Positions 32,968-42,272 of a stretch of DNA of 57,594 bases are shown here, in pieces. Location of the stretch: NCBI GenBank assembly GCA_021325215.1, contig JAJPHO010000159.1, positions 1 to 57,594 of the forward strand, in the 5' to 3' direction. This DNA comes from Alphaproteobacteria bacterium. GTDB taxonomy: Bacteria > Pseudomonadota > Alphaproteobacteria > Rhodospirillales > Magnetospirillaceae. Positions within the stretch are counted from its first letter, which is position 1, and the number at the start of each line of letters is the position of its first letter. The position numbers and the translations under genes were made by a program. The notes beneath the pieces were generated by a model that saw only the letters and a program-made list of their open reading frames with translations, had not been told where the DNA came from and made no database searches.

Positions 32968-33999
32968 ATGAATCTGAAACTGGGTTTCCTCGCTCTGCTC
33001 GATGCCGCGCCGCTGCTGGTCGCCAAGGAGCGCGGCTTCTTCGCCGAACAAGGCCTCGACGTGGATCTGCAGCGGCAAAGCTCGTGGGCAACCTTGCGCG
33101 ACAAGCTGGCGGTCGGGGCGCTCGACGGCGCCCAGATGCTGGCGCCGATGGTGCTGGCCTCGACCCTGGGGCTGGGCGGGTTGCAAGAGCCGATGGTGGC
33201 GGCGCTGGCCCTCAATATCGGCGGCAACTCGATCACTCTGTCGAGCGCGCTGACGGCGCGCCTGCGCGAGAACGGCCTTCCGGCGGCATTGAGGGGATGC
33301 ACCTTCGGCATCGTCCACCCCTTCTCGGCCCATCATTATGAAATGCGCCTGTGGCTGGCCACCGCCGGCCTCGACGCCGAGCGCGACGTCCAGCTGGCGG
33401 TCGTCCCCCCGGCGCAGATGCTGTCGCATCTCTCCGCCGGCCTGATCGACGGCTATTGCGCCGGCGAGCCCTGGGGCCGGCTGGCGGCCAGCGCCGGCCT
33501 GGGCCAGGTGGTCGCCACCAGCCGCCAGATCTGCCCCGGCCGCATCGAAAAGATGTTCGCCGTGCGCCAGCACTGGGCCGACAGCCATCCCGGCACCCAC
33601 CAAGCCGTGTTGCGTGCCCTGTTGCAGGCGGCGCGCTGGTGCGACCGGCCGGAGAACCGCGCCGAGCTGGCCGAGCTGCTGTCGCGCCCCGGTTACGTCA
33701 ATGCGCCACGCGCGCTGCTGCGTGAGCTGCTGGAGTCCGAAGACCGTCCGGTCTTCCATGAACAAGCCGCCAATTTCCCGGAGCGCAGCCAGGGGATCTG
33801 GTACCTGGACCAGATGCGCCGCTGGGGACAATTGCCGGAAGGCGGCGGCGATGGCGTGGTCGACCAGGTGTTCCGCGCCGATCTGGCCCGCCTCGCCTTC
33901 ACCGATCTCGGCCTGCCCGCCCCGGCCGTTCCGCTCGAAACCGCTCTTTCCGCCGATGGCGTATCCCTGCCGCAAAGCCAGACAGGAGCATCCGCATGA
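32968..33999 (+). CDS. nasS: NasS-type nitrate/nitrite sensor (NrtA/CmpA family)
   Basis: The 343-residue protein resembles periplasmic nitrate-binding NrtA, but starts MNLKLGFLALLDAAPLLVAKERGFF with no signal peptide, so it should stay in the cytosol. That is the NasS form, which holds NasT inactive until nitrate or nitrite binds. Supporting stretches are FGIVHPFSAHHYEMRLWLA and DGYCAGEPWGRLAA. The ATG at 32968 is chosen because it directly follows the terminator; longer frames run into nasT. It lies after the attenuator, so its own level is under NasT control. Confidence 0.87.
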   Translation: MNLKLGFLALLDAAPLLVAKERGFFAEQGLDVDLQRQSSWATLRDKLAVGALDGAQMLAPMVLASTLGLGGLQEPMVAALALNIGGNSITLSSALTARLRENGLPAALRGCTFGIVHPFSAHHYEMRLWLATAGLDAERDVQLAVVPPAQMLSHLSAGLIDGYCAGEPWGRLAASAGLGQVVATSRQICPGRIEKMFAVRQHWADSHPGTHQAVLRALLQAARWCDRPENRAELAELLSRPGYVNAPRALLRELLESEDRPVFHEQAANFPERSQGIWYLDQMRRWGQLPEGGGDGVVDQVFRADLARLAFTDLGLPAPAVPLETALSADGVSLPQSQTGASA

Positions 34000-36440
34000 A
34001 CATGATCCCCACCGCCAGGCAGCGTCTGGTGATGGTCGGCAACGGCATGGCCGGAATGCGCACCATCGAGGAACTGCTGGCTCGCGCCCCCGGCCTCTAC
34101 GACATCACCGTGTTCGGCGCCGAGCCGCATCCCAATTACAACCGCATCCTGCTGTCCTCGGTACTGGCCGGCGAGAAGGAGGTCGATGACATCGTCATCA
34201 ATCCCCGCGCCTGGTACGAGGAAAACAACATCCATCTGCTGACCGACGAGCCGGTGGTGACCTTGGATTCCCAGGCCCGCACCGTGACCTCGGCCAGCGG
34301 CCGGATCACGCCTTATGACAAGCTGATCCTGGCGACCGGTTCGAAGCCGCTGGTGCCGCCGATCCCCGGCCTCGACCTGCCGGGTGTCTGCACCTTCCGC
34401 GACATCGCCGATGTCGAGCAGATGATCTCGGCCTCCGAGACCCATCGCCGCGCCGTGGTGATCGGCGGCGGGCTGCTCGGGCTGGAAGCGGCCTGGGGCT
34501 TGAAGCGCCGCGGCATGTCGGTCGCCGTCGTGCATCTGATGCCGACCCTGATGGAGCGCCAGCTCGATATCACCGCCGGCGAGCTTTTGCAGCGCGATCT
34601 CGACAGCCGCGGCATCGCCTTCTTCACCAATGGCCAGACCGAAGAGATCTATGGCTCGAACCGGGTCGAAGGCGTGCGGCTGGCCGATGGGCGCGAAATC
34701 CCCGCCGATCTGGTGGTGATGGCGATCGGCATCCGCCCCGAAATCACCCTGGCCAAACAGGCCGGGCTCGACGCCAATCGCGGCATCGTGGTCGGCGACG
34801 ACATGCGCACCACCGACCAGCATATCTACGCCGTCGGCGAATGCGCCGAGCATCGCGGCAAATGCTTCGGGCTGGTGGCGCCGCTGTGGGACATGGCGAA
34901 AATCTGCGCCGACCGTTTGGCCGGGATCGAAGGCGCGCTGTTCGCCACCCCGGAATTGTCGACCCGCCTCAAGATCACCGGCATCGACGTGTTCTCGGCC
35001 GGCGTTCTGTCCGCCGCCGACGACTCCGAAGATGAAGTGACCTATTCCGACGCCTCGGCCGGCATCTACAAGAAGCTGGTGATCCGCGACGACACGCTCG
35101 TCGGCGCCGTGCTCTATGGCGATGTCGCCGACGCCAGCTGGTATTTCGATCTGATCTCCACCGGCGCCGAAATCTCCGCCTTCCGCCCGGGCATGATCTT
35201 CGGCCGCGCCGCCGCCGAACCGGGCGGGAAGCCCGAGGATGCGGTCGTGTCCTTGCCGGATTCGGCGCAGGTCTGCGGCTGCAACGGCGTGTCGAAAGGC
35301 GCGGTGATGGCCTGCATCAAGGCCAGGAACCTGACCACGCTGGACGAGGTGCGCGCCCACACCAAAGCCTCGGCCTCCTGCGGCTCCTGCACCCCACAGG
35401 TCCAGCAGCTGCTGGCGCTGGCCACCGGCGGCGCGCTGACCGAGACCATCCCGACCGTCTGCAAATGCACCGACCACACCCATGAGGAGGTGCGCACCGC
35501 CATCCTGAAGCAAGAGCTGAAAAGCCAGGAGGCGGTGCGCCAGGCGATGGGATGGAACACCCCGGACGGCTGCGCCAAATGCCGCCCCGCGCTGAACTAT
35601 TATCTGCTGTGCGCCTGGCCCGGCGAGTATCAGGACGATTCGCGCTCGCGCTTCGTCAATGAGCGCGTCCACGCCAACATCCAGAAGGATGGCACCTATT
35701 CCGTGGTGCCGCGCATGTGGGGCGGATTGACCAGCGCCTCGGAACTGCGCGCCATCGCCGATGTGGTCGACAAATACGAGATCCCCACCGTCAAGGTGAC
35801 CGGCGGCCAGCGCATCGATCTGCTGGGCGTGAAGAAGCAGGATCTGCCCGCCGTGTGGGCCGATCTCAATCGCGCCGGCATGGTTTCGGGCCATGCCTAT
35901 GCCAAGGGGCTGCGCACGGTGAAGACCTGCGTCGGCTCGGAATGGTGCCGCTTCGGCACCCAGGATTCGACCGGGCTCGGGGTCAAGCTGGAGAAGCTGA
36001 TGTGGGGTGCCTGGACCCCGCACAAGGTCAAGCTGGCCGTCTCGGGCTGCCCGCGCAACTGCGCCGAAGCCTCGATCAAGGATATCGGCATCGTCTGCAT
36101 CGAAGCCGGCTACGACATCCTGGTCGGCGGCAATGGCGGCATCGAACTGCGCGGCACCGAAAAGCTGTGCCAGGTCGCCACCGAGGCGGAGGTTCTGGAG
36201 TATTCCGCCGCCTATTTGCAACTTTATCGCGAGGAAGCGCGCTATCTTGACCGCACCGCCCATTGGATGGAGCGGGTCGGCCTCGATTACGTCAAGGAAC
36301 GGATCGTCGCGGACGAAGCGAACCGCAAAGCGCTCTATGCCCGCTTCCTGTTCGCGCAGGGCTTCGCCCAGGACGACCCCTGGGCCGAGCGGGCCGCCGG
36401 GCGTGATGCACACGAATTCACCCCTTTGGCGACGGTGTAA
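33996..36440 (+). CDS. nirB: Assimilatory nitrite reductase, NAD(P)H large subunit
   Basis: The 814-residue enzyme reduces nitrite to ammonium. Domains in order: FAD/NAD(P)H-binding (MVGNGMAGMRTIEELL, then VVIGGGLLGLEAAWGLKRRG), two BFD-like [2Fe-2S] segments (CGCNGVSKG with CGSCTPQ, and CKCTDHT with CAKCRP), and the siroheme/[4Fe-4S] domain with TCVGSEWCRFG (about residues 645-651) and SGCPRNCAEA (about 685-689). AGGAG lies eight bases before ATG 33996, which overlaps the nasS stop. NirD follows two bases after the stop. Confidence 0.95.
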   Translation: MNMIPTARQRLVMVGNGMAGMRTIEELLARAPGLYDITVFGAEPHPNYNRILLSSVLAGEKEVDDIVINPRAWYEENNIHLLTDEPVVTLDSQARTVTSASGRITPYDKLILATGSKPLVPPIPGLDLPGVCTFRDIADVEQMISASETHRRAVVIGGGLLGLEAAWGLKRRGMSVAVVHLMPTLMERQLDITAGELLQRDLDSRGIAFFTNGQTEEIYGSNRVEGVRLADGREIPADLVVMAIGIRPEITLAKQAGLDANRGIVVGDDMRTTDQHIYAVGECAEHRGKCFGLVAPLWDMAKICADRLAGIEGALFATPELSTRLKITGIDVFSAGVLSAADDSEDEVTYSDASAGIYKKLVIRDDTLVGAVLYGDVADASWYFDLISTGAEISAFRPGMIFGRAAAEPGGKPEDAVVSLPDSAQVCGCNGVSKGAVMACIKARNLTTLDEVRAHTKASASCGSCTPQVQQLLALATGGALTETIPTVCKCTDHTHEEVRTAILKQELKSQEAVRQAMGWNTPDGCAKCRPALNYYLLCAWPGEYQDDSRSRFVNERVHANIQKDGTYSVVPRMWGGLTSASELRAIADVVDKYEIPTVKVTGGQRIDLLGVKKQDLPAVWADLNRAGMVSGHAYAKGLRTVKTCVGSEWCRFGTQDSTGLGVKLEKLMWGAWTPHKVKLAVSGCPRNCAEASIKDIGIVCIEAGYDILVGGNGGIELRGTEKLCQVATEAEVLEYSAAYLQLYREEARYLDRTAHWMERVGLDYVKERIVADEANRKALYARFLFAQGFAQDDPWAERAAGRDAHEFTPLATV

Positions 36441-36442
36441 TC

Positions 36443-36769
36443 ATGCCCAGTTGGATCAAGGTTGGTACGCTTTCCGATATCCCTTCCCTCGGCTCCCGCG
36501 TGGTGGAGACCGCCGACGGCCCGGTCGCGGTGTTCCGCACCGCCGACGACCGCGTCTTCGCCCTGCATGACAGCTGTCCCCACAAGCAGGGTCCGCTGTC
36601 CGAAGGCATCGTGCACGGCCATCAGGTCACCTGCCCGCTGCATAATTGGGTGATCGAGCTGGAAACCGGCCAGGCGGTCGCGCCCGACCGGGGGTCAACC
36701 GCCTGTTTCGCCGTCAAGATCGAGGAAGGCTTCGTCTGGCTGCAAAAGGACGAGGTGATCGCCCTATGA
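36443..36769 (+). CDS. nirD: Nitrite reductase small subunit, Rieske type
   Basis: The 108-residue partner of NirB has the Rieske fold. Unlike E. coli NirD, it keeps both ligand pairs, CPH in HDSCPHKQGPLSEG and CPLH in VTCPLHNWVIEL, so it could bind a [2Fe-2S] cluster. The ending CFAVKIEEGFVWLQKDE is typical. It overlaps the nitrate reductase start as ATGA. Confidence 0.93.
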   Translation: MPSWIKVGTLSDIPSLGSRVVETADGPVAVFRTADDRVFALHDSCPHKQGPLSEGIVHGHQVTCPLHNWVIELETGQAVAPDRGSTACFAVKIEEGFVWLQKDEVIAL

Positions 36770-39309
36770 CGCAGACCGCCAGCACCTGCCCCTATTGCGG
36801 CGTCGGTTGCGGCGTCCTGGCCGAGGGCCGGACCATCGCCGCCGATCCGGCGCACCCGGCCAATTTCGGCCGGCTGTGCGTCAAGGGAGCGGCGCTGGGC
36901 GAGACGCTGGATCTGCCGGATCGGCTGCTGAAACCGCGCCTGCACGGCCAGGACGTCGCGTGGGATACCGCGCTCGACCATCTGGCCGGGGCTTTCGGCA
37001 AAGCCATCGCCGAGCATGGGCCGGACAGCGTCGCCTTCTATGTCTCCGGGCAATTGCTGACCGAGGATTACTACGTCGCCAACAAGCTGATGAAGGGCTT
37101 CATCGGTTCTTCCAACATCGACACCAATTCGCGCCTCTGCATGTCCTCCTCGGTCGCCGGCCATGTGCGGGCGTTCGGCTCGGATACGGTGCCGGGCTGC
37201 TACGAGGATCTGGAAGAGGCCGATCTGGTGGTGCTGACCGGCTCGAACGCCGCCTGGTGCCATCCCGTCCTGTTCCAGCGCATCCAGGCGGCGCGCCAGA
37301 AGCGGCCCGAGATGAAACTGGTGGTGATCGACCCGCGCCGCACCGCCACCGCGCAGGAAGCCGATCTGCATCTGGCGCTTCGGCCGGGCAGCGATGCCGC
37401 CTTGTTCAATGGGCTGCTGCTGCGCCTGGCCGCTGACGAGGATTTCGTCGCCAATCACACCAATGGCCTGCAAGCCGCGCTGGAAGCGGCGGCGGGCACC
37501 GATCTGTCGGCGTGCGGCCTCGACGAGGACGATCTGGAGACCTTCTATGCCTGGTTCGCCGGCACCGGGAAGGTGGTCACCGTCTATTCCCAGGGGGTCA
37601 ACCAATCCTCGGCGGGCACCGACAAGGTCAACGCCATCATCAATTGCCACCTGATCACCGGGCGTATCGGCCGGCCGGGCATGGGGCCGCTATCCTTCAC
37701 CGGCCAGCCCAACGCCATGGGCGGACGTGAAGTGGGCGGGCTGGCCAATATGCTGGCCGCCCATATGGGCTTCGACGAGTCCTCGGTGGAACGGGTCGGG
37801 CGCTTCTGGAACAGCCCGGGCATGGCGAAGAAACCCGGCCTCAAGGCCGTCGAGATGTTTCAGGCGGTGCGCGACGGCAGGATCAAGGCGCTGTGGGTGA
37901 TGGCGACCAATCCCGCCGTCAGCCTGCCGGAAGCCGCCCTGGTGCGCGAAGGCTTGGATAAATGCGATTTCGTCGCCGTCTCCGACTGCGTCGCCACCGA
38001 CAGCACCGCCTTCGCCGATCTGCTGCTGCCCGCTTTGACCTGGGGCGAAAAGGACGGCACGGTCACCAATTCCGAACGGCGCATTTCGCGCCAGCGCCCC
38101 TTCCTGGAGCCGGCCGGCGAATCGCGCGCCGATTGGTGGATGGTCTGTGAGCTCGGCAAGCGCCTGGGCTTTGCCGAGGCGTTCGATTTCGACGGCCCGG
38201 CGGCGATCTTCCGCGAGCACGCCTTGCTGTCCGCTTTCGAGAATGAAGGTTCACGCGACTTCGACATCTCCGATCTGGCCGAACTCGATTACGGCACGCT
38301 GCGCCCGGTGCAATGGCCGTTCGGGAAGGCGCGCCTGTTCGGCGATGGCCATTTCTTCCATCCCGATGGCAGGGCGCGCTTTATCCCCACGCCGGTGCGG
38401 GCGCCGGAAAGCGCGGTGTCCGCCGATTGGCCGCTGCTGCTCAATACCGGGCGCAACCGCGACCAATGGCACACCATGAGCCGCACCGGCGCGGCACCCC
38501 GCCTGGCCCGTCATCTGCCCGAGCCGCAAGTGTCGATCCATCCCGCCGACGCCGCCGAGATCGGCCTGGCCGATGGCGACTGGACCCGGATGACGAGCCG
38601 GCGCGGCGAGGTCGCCCTGCCGGTCACCCTCGATCCCGGCCAGCGCAAGGGCGAAATCTTCGCGCCGATCCATTGGAACGATCGTTTTGCCGGCGACGCG
38701 GTGGTCGGGAAACTGGTCTCCGATGCGCGCGACCCGATTTCCGGCCAGCCGGAGCTGAAGATCACCCCGGTCCGGCTGGAACCCGTCCCGCTGTTCTGGC
38801 AGGCCAGCCTGCTGACCCGCGCGGTGCCTGAAGTCTTTCCCGACGGCGTGCTGTGGAGCCGTGCCGCCGGAACCGGCCATTGGTCGTTCCGTCTGGCCGG
38901 CGCCGAGCCGGTCGCCGAGTGGCGCCGCTTCGCCCGAAGCGTTCTGGGCGACGGCGCCTGGCTCGATTACCAGGACCGCAGGCTTGGGCTCTACCGCGCC
39001 GCGCGGCTGGTCGACGGCCGGTTGCAGGCGCTGCTGCTGGTCGGCCCGCCGGACCATCGCCCGGATGCCGAATTCGCCGCCGCCTGGTTCGACAAGACGC
39101 TGGAAAATGCCGAACGCGCCGGGCTGCTGTCGGGTGGACCGGCGGCCGCTGCCAGTCCGATCGTCTGCGCCTGCCATGGCGTCACGCGGCAAGCGATCCT
39201 CGACGCGGCGGCCCGCGGCGACACCACCCGCGCCGGCACCGGCTGCGGGTCCTGCATCCCCGAACTGAAAAACCTTCTCTCCCCGGTCCCGCACAGGAGC
39301 GCGCGCTGA
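36766..39309 (+). CDS. nasA: Assimilatory nitrate reductase, catalytic subunit
   Basis: The 847-residue molybdenum enzyme reduces nitrate to nitrite in the cytosol. The N-terminal [4Fe-4S] site is CPYCGVGCGVL with RLCVKG downstream. TNSRLCMSSSVAGH and NQWHT-like wording mark the molybdopterin domains, and no Tat signal is present. A C-terminal BFD-like [2Fe-2S] domain (CACHGVTRQAILDAA, GTGCGSCIPELKNLL) is fused, as in NasA/NasC enzymes that take electrons from a flavoprotein. Start and stop both overlap their neighbours. Confidence 0.94.
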   Translation: MTQTASTCPYCGVGCGVLAEGRTIAADPAHPANFGRLCVKGAALGETLDLPDRLLKPRLHGQDVAWDTALDHLAGAFGKAIAEHGPDSVAFYVSGQLLTEDYYVANKLMKGFIGSSNIDTNSRLCMSSSVAGHVRAFGSDTVPGCYEDLEEADLVVLTGSNAAWCHPVLFQRIQAARQKRPEMKLVVIDPRRTATAQEADLHLALRPGSDAALFNGLLLRLAADEDFVANHTNGLQAALEAAAGTDLSACGLDEDDLETFYAWFAGTGKVVTVYSQGVNQSSAGTDKVNAIINCHLITGRIGRPGMGPLSFTGQPNAMGGREVGGLANMLAAHMGFDESSVERVGRFWNSPGMAKKPGLKAVEMFQAVRDGRIKALWVMATNPAVSLPEAALVREGLDKCDFVAVSDCVATDSTAFADLLLPALTWGEKDGTVTNSERRISRQRPFLEPAGESRADWWMVCELGKRLGFAEAFDFDGPAAIFREHALLSAFENEGSRDFDISDLAELDYGTLRPVQWPFGKARLFGDGHFFHPDGRARFIPTPVRAPESAVSADWPLLLNTGRNRDQWHTMSRTGAAPRLARHLPEPQVSIHPADAAEIGLADGDWTRMTSRRGEVALPVTLDPGQRKGEIFAPIHWNDRFAGDAVVGKLVSDARDPISGQPELKITPVRLEPVPLFWQASLLTRAVPEVFPDGVLWSRAAGTGHWSFRLAGAEPVAEWRRFARSVLGDGAWLDYQDRRLGLYRAARLVDGRLQALLLVGPPDHRPDAEFAAAWFDKTLENAERAGLLSGGPAAAASPIVCACHGVTRQAILDAAARGDTTRAGTGCGSCIPELKNLLSPVPHRSAR

Positions 39310-40583
39310 TGAACCTCAAGGACTTCCGACAAGCCGGTCACTGGCCCACTCTGCTGGCCTCGTTCCTCTATTTCGATTTCAGCTTCATGGCCTGGGTCAC
39401 GCTGGGACCGCTGGTGGTCTACATCACCAAGGAACTGAACATCCCGGTCGGCGAGAAATTCACCCTGGTCGCGGTGCCGGTGCTGGCCGGCGCCATCCTG
39501 CGCGTCCCCATGGGGCTGTTCTGCGATCTGGTCGGACCGAGGATAACCGGCGCCATCGCCCAATTGATCGTCATCGCCGGCATCGCCGCGGCCTGGCAGT
39601 TCGGCCTGCATGACGTGACGCAGGTCGAGGCGCTGGGCGTCGTGCTGGGTCTGGCCGGCGCCTCTTTCGCCGTGGCGCTGCCCGCCGCCAGCCGCTGGTA
39701 TCCGCCGCACTATCAGGGCATCGTCATGGGTATCGCCGGCGCCGGCAATATGGGCACGGTGCTGGATGCGCTGATCATCCCGTCTTTGGCCGAGACATAT
39801 GGCTGGCAGGCGGCCATCGGTACCCTGCTGATCCCGCTGATCCCGACCCTGATCGCCTATCTGCTGATGGTGAAGGAAGCGCCCGGCGCGCGCCGCAAGG
39901 TGAGCTGGGAGACCTATCGGACCATCTTCGCCGACAAGGACAGCTGGTGGTTCATGTTTTTCTATTTCATCACGTTCGGCGGCTTCGTCGGGCTGGCCAA
40001 TTCGCTGCCGCTGTACTTCACCCTGCAATATCATGTGTCGGGCGTCGCGGCCGGGCTGATGAGCGCCATCGTGGTGATGTTCGGCTCCTGCTTCCGCCCG
40101 GTCGGCGGCCTGATCGCCGACCGCATCGGTGGCATCCGCACGCTGATGGCGCTGTTCGCCGTGGTCAGCCTGGCCTATCTGGCCGCCGCCTTCCTGCCCG
40201 CCGGCCCGGCGCCCGAGACCGCCGGCACCGCCACCGTGGCGGGCTGGAGCATCGCCGCCATGCCGGCCATCGCCTGGGGCTCGGTGGTCTGCTTCTCGAT
40301 CGGCGTGCTGTGCCTGGGCATGGGCAATGGCGCGGTGTTCCAGCTGATCCCGCAGCGTTTCAAGGGCGAGATCGGCGTGATGACCGGGCTGGTCGGCTGC
40401 ATGGGCGGCGTCGGTGGCTTCTTCCTGGCCAAGACCCTGGGCAATTCCAAGGAGATGACGGGCGGCTTCACCGCCGGCTTCCTGTTCTTCTCGGCGCTGG
40501 TATTGTTGGGGCTGGTGTCGCTGGCCGGCGTGCGCAAGCGCTGGCGGACCACCTGGGGGGCCGCTTCTGGAGCACGGGTCTAA
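39309..40583 (+). CDS. narK: NarK/NasA-type nitrate/nitrite transporter (MFS)
   Basis: The 424-residue protein has 12 membrane segments and the nitrate porter signatures AGASFAVALPAASRWYPPHYQG, GIAGAGNMGTV and NGAVFQLIPQRFKGEIG. It should import nitrate for the reductase encoded just upstream; its ATG overlaps that gene's stop by one base. The ending WRTTWGAASGARV reads normally to a TAA, while a second frame coding for the next gene already begins before that stop. Confidence 0.93.
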   Translation: MNLKDFRQAGHWPTLLASFLYFDFSFMAWVTLGPLVVYITKELNIPVGEKFTLVAVPVLAGAILRVPMGLFCDLVGPRITGAIAQLIVIAGIAAAWQFGLHDVTQVEALGVVLGLAGASFAVALPAASRWYPPHYQGIVMGIAGAGNMGTVLDALIIPSLAETYGWQAAIGTLLIPLIPTLIAYLLMVKEAPGARRKVSWETYRTIFADKDSWWFMFFYFITFGGFVGLANSLPLYFTLQYHVSGVAAGLMSAIVVMFGSCFRPVGGLIADRIGGIRTLMALFAVVSLAYLAAAFLPAGPAPETAGTATVAGWSIAAMPAIAWGSVVCFSIGVLCLGMGNGAVFQLIPQRFKGEIGVMTGLVGCMGGVGGFFLAKTLGNSKEMTGGFTAGFLFFSALVLLGLVSLAGVRKRWRTTWGAASGARV

Positions 40584-42270
40584 CCACCAGCTCGACGTTC
40601 GCGTCGGCATAGCGAGCGAGACGGGCAAGCGGTCGCGGAACGAGGATTTCGCGGCCGCCGCGCTGGAATCGCCATCGGTCCGCCATCGCCAGGGCGTCGC
40701 CGCCGCCTTGGCCGACGGCATCGGCGGGGCCAAGGGTGGGCGCGAAGCCGCCGAGATCACCGTGCGCGGCTTCCTCGAAGGCTATTTCGAAAAGCCGGAA
40801 TCCTACGGCATCCGCCGCGCCGCCAGCGAGGTGCTGCAATCCCTCAATGACTGGATCGTCTCGACCGCCCGGCGCGACGCCTCCCTGCAAGGCATGGGCT
40901 GCACCTTCACCGGCATCGTGCTGCGCGGGCGCACCCTGCATATCCTGCATGTCGGCGATTCGCGCCTTTACCGCCTGCAGGACCAGCGCCTGTCGCTGCT
41001 GACCAGCGACCATGTGCTGGCCCATCCCGACCAGCGCCATATCCTCTATCGCGCCGTCGGCATCGAGGAAGCGCTGCGGCTCGACTACACCACCCAGCCC
41101 GCCGCCCTGCATGACCGCTACCTGCTGTGCAGCGACGGGCTGCATGGCTGCCTGCCCGACAATCGCATCGCTGACATCCTGCACGAGCGCGCCGACCCCG
41201 AGGCGACGGCGCGCGGACTGGTCGAGGCGGCGCTGGCGGCGGGATCGCAGGATAACGTCACCGCTTTGGTGCTCGATGTGCTCGATCTGCCGGCCATCGA
41301 TCAGGCCAGTCTCGACCTCGCTCTGGCGCCTTTGCCCTTGATCGACATGCCGGAAGCCGGCCAACGCGTCGACGGCTTTCTGCTGCAAAATCAAGTATCG
41401 GATGGACGCTATAGCCGCCTGTTCGCCGCGCTGGATGAGCAGAGCGGCGCGCAGGTGGTGCTGAAATTCCCGCATCGCCGCGTCGCCGCCGAACCGGAGA
41501 CCAAGGCCGCCTTCCTGCGCGAAGCCTGGATCGGCGCGCGGCTGCGCAGCCCCTGGCTAGGCCGGGTGATCGAGCCGGAGGAAGGGCGCGCCTCGTGCCT
41601 CTATACGCTGATGCCCTTCTATGACGGCGAGACGCTGGAGGCGCGCCTGACCCGCTCCCCGGCCATCGGCCTGGAGGAGGGGCGCGGGATCGGCCTCAAG
41701 CTCGGGCGCGGCGTCGCCGCCTTGCACCGGGCCGGAATCATTCACCGCGACATCAAGCCGGACAATGTGCTGCTGCTGAAGGATGGCGGGCTGAAGCTGG
41801 TCGATTTCGGCGTCGCCCGCGTGCCGGGGCTGGAGGATTTTCCGCTGGCCGAGATTCCCGGCACCGCCAGCTACATGGCGCCCGAACTGTTCGACGGAAA
41901 ACCGGGCGGCGAGGCCTCGGACCTGTTCGCCCTGGCCGCGACCCTGTTCCGGCTGTTCACCGGCCATTATCCCTATGGCGAAATCGAGCCCTTCAGCCAT
42001 CCGCGCTTCGGCAAACCGGCGTCGCTGGCGAAATACCGGCCGGACCTGCCCGCCTGGCTCGACGCCCTGCTGGCCAAGGCGCTGTCGGCCGATCCCGACA
42101 AGCGGCAGGGGGATGTGCTGGAATTCGTCCTGGCGCTGGAGGACGGCCCGGCCGCGGCGGCGCCCGTCACCCGGCCGGCGCCGCTCTATGACCGCAATCC
42201 GCTGCTGTTCTGGAAGGTGCTGTCGGCGGCGCTGGCGCTAGGCCTTATCGCCACCCTGGCCCTCCGCTAG
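40567..42270 (+). CDS. PP2C phosphatase/Ser-Thr protein kinase fusion in the nas operon
   Basis: The N-terminal half is a PP2C phosphatase: SRNEDFAAAAL, ALADGIGGAKGGREAAE, HVGDSRLYRL, LLCSDGLHG and SQDNVTALVLDV. The C-terminal half is a Hanks-type kinase: GIIHRDIKPDNVLLL, LVDFGVARV and GTASYMAPEL, ending in one membrane segment (FWKVLSAALALGLIATLAL). A similar gene lies in the nitrate assimilation cluster of Pseudomonas. The start is a problem. Coding continues upstream of TTG 40708 through the essential first PP2C strand (LDVRVGIASETGKRSRNEDF), but no ATG, GTG or TTG is in frame there. CTG 40567, six bases after a GGGGGG run, is the best candidate and overlaps the narK end by 17 bases. Confidence 0.8.
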   Translation: MEHGSNHQLDVRVGIASETGKRSRNEDFAAAALESPSVRHRQGVAAALADGIGGAKGGREAAEITVRGFLEGYFEKPESYGIRRAASEVLQSLNDWIVSTARRDASLQGMGCTFTGIVLRGRTLHILHVGDSRLYRLQDQRLSLLTSDHVLAHPDQRHILYRAVGIEEALRLDYTTQPAALHDRYLLCSDGLHGCLPDNRIADILHERADPEATARGLVEAALAAGSQDNVTALVLDVLDLPAIDQASLDLALAPLPLIDMPEAGQRVDGFLLQNQVSDGRYSRLFAALDEQSGAQVVLKFPHRRVAAEPETKAAFLREAWIGARLRSPWLGRVIEPEEGRASCLYTLMPFYDGETLEARLTRSPAIGLEEGRGIGLKLGRGVAALHRAGIIHRDIKPDNVLLLKDGGLKLVDFGVARVPGLEDFPLAEIPGTASYMAPELFDGKPGGEASDLFALAATLFRLFTGHYPYGEIEPFSHPRFGKPASLAKYRPDLPAWLDALLAKALSADPDKRQGDVLEFVLALEDGPAAAAPVTRPAPLYDRNPLLFWKVLSAALALGLIATLALR

Positions 42271-42272
42271 TG

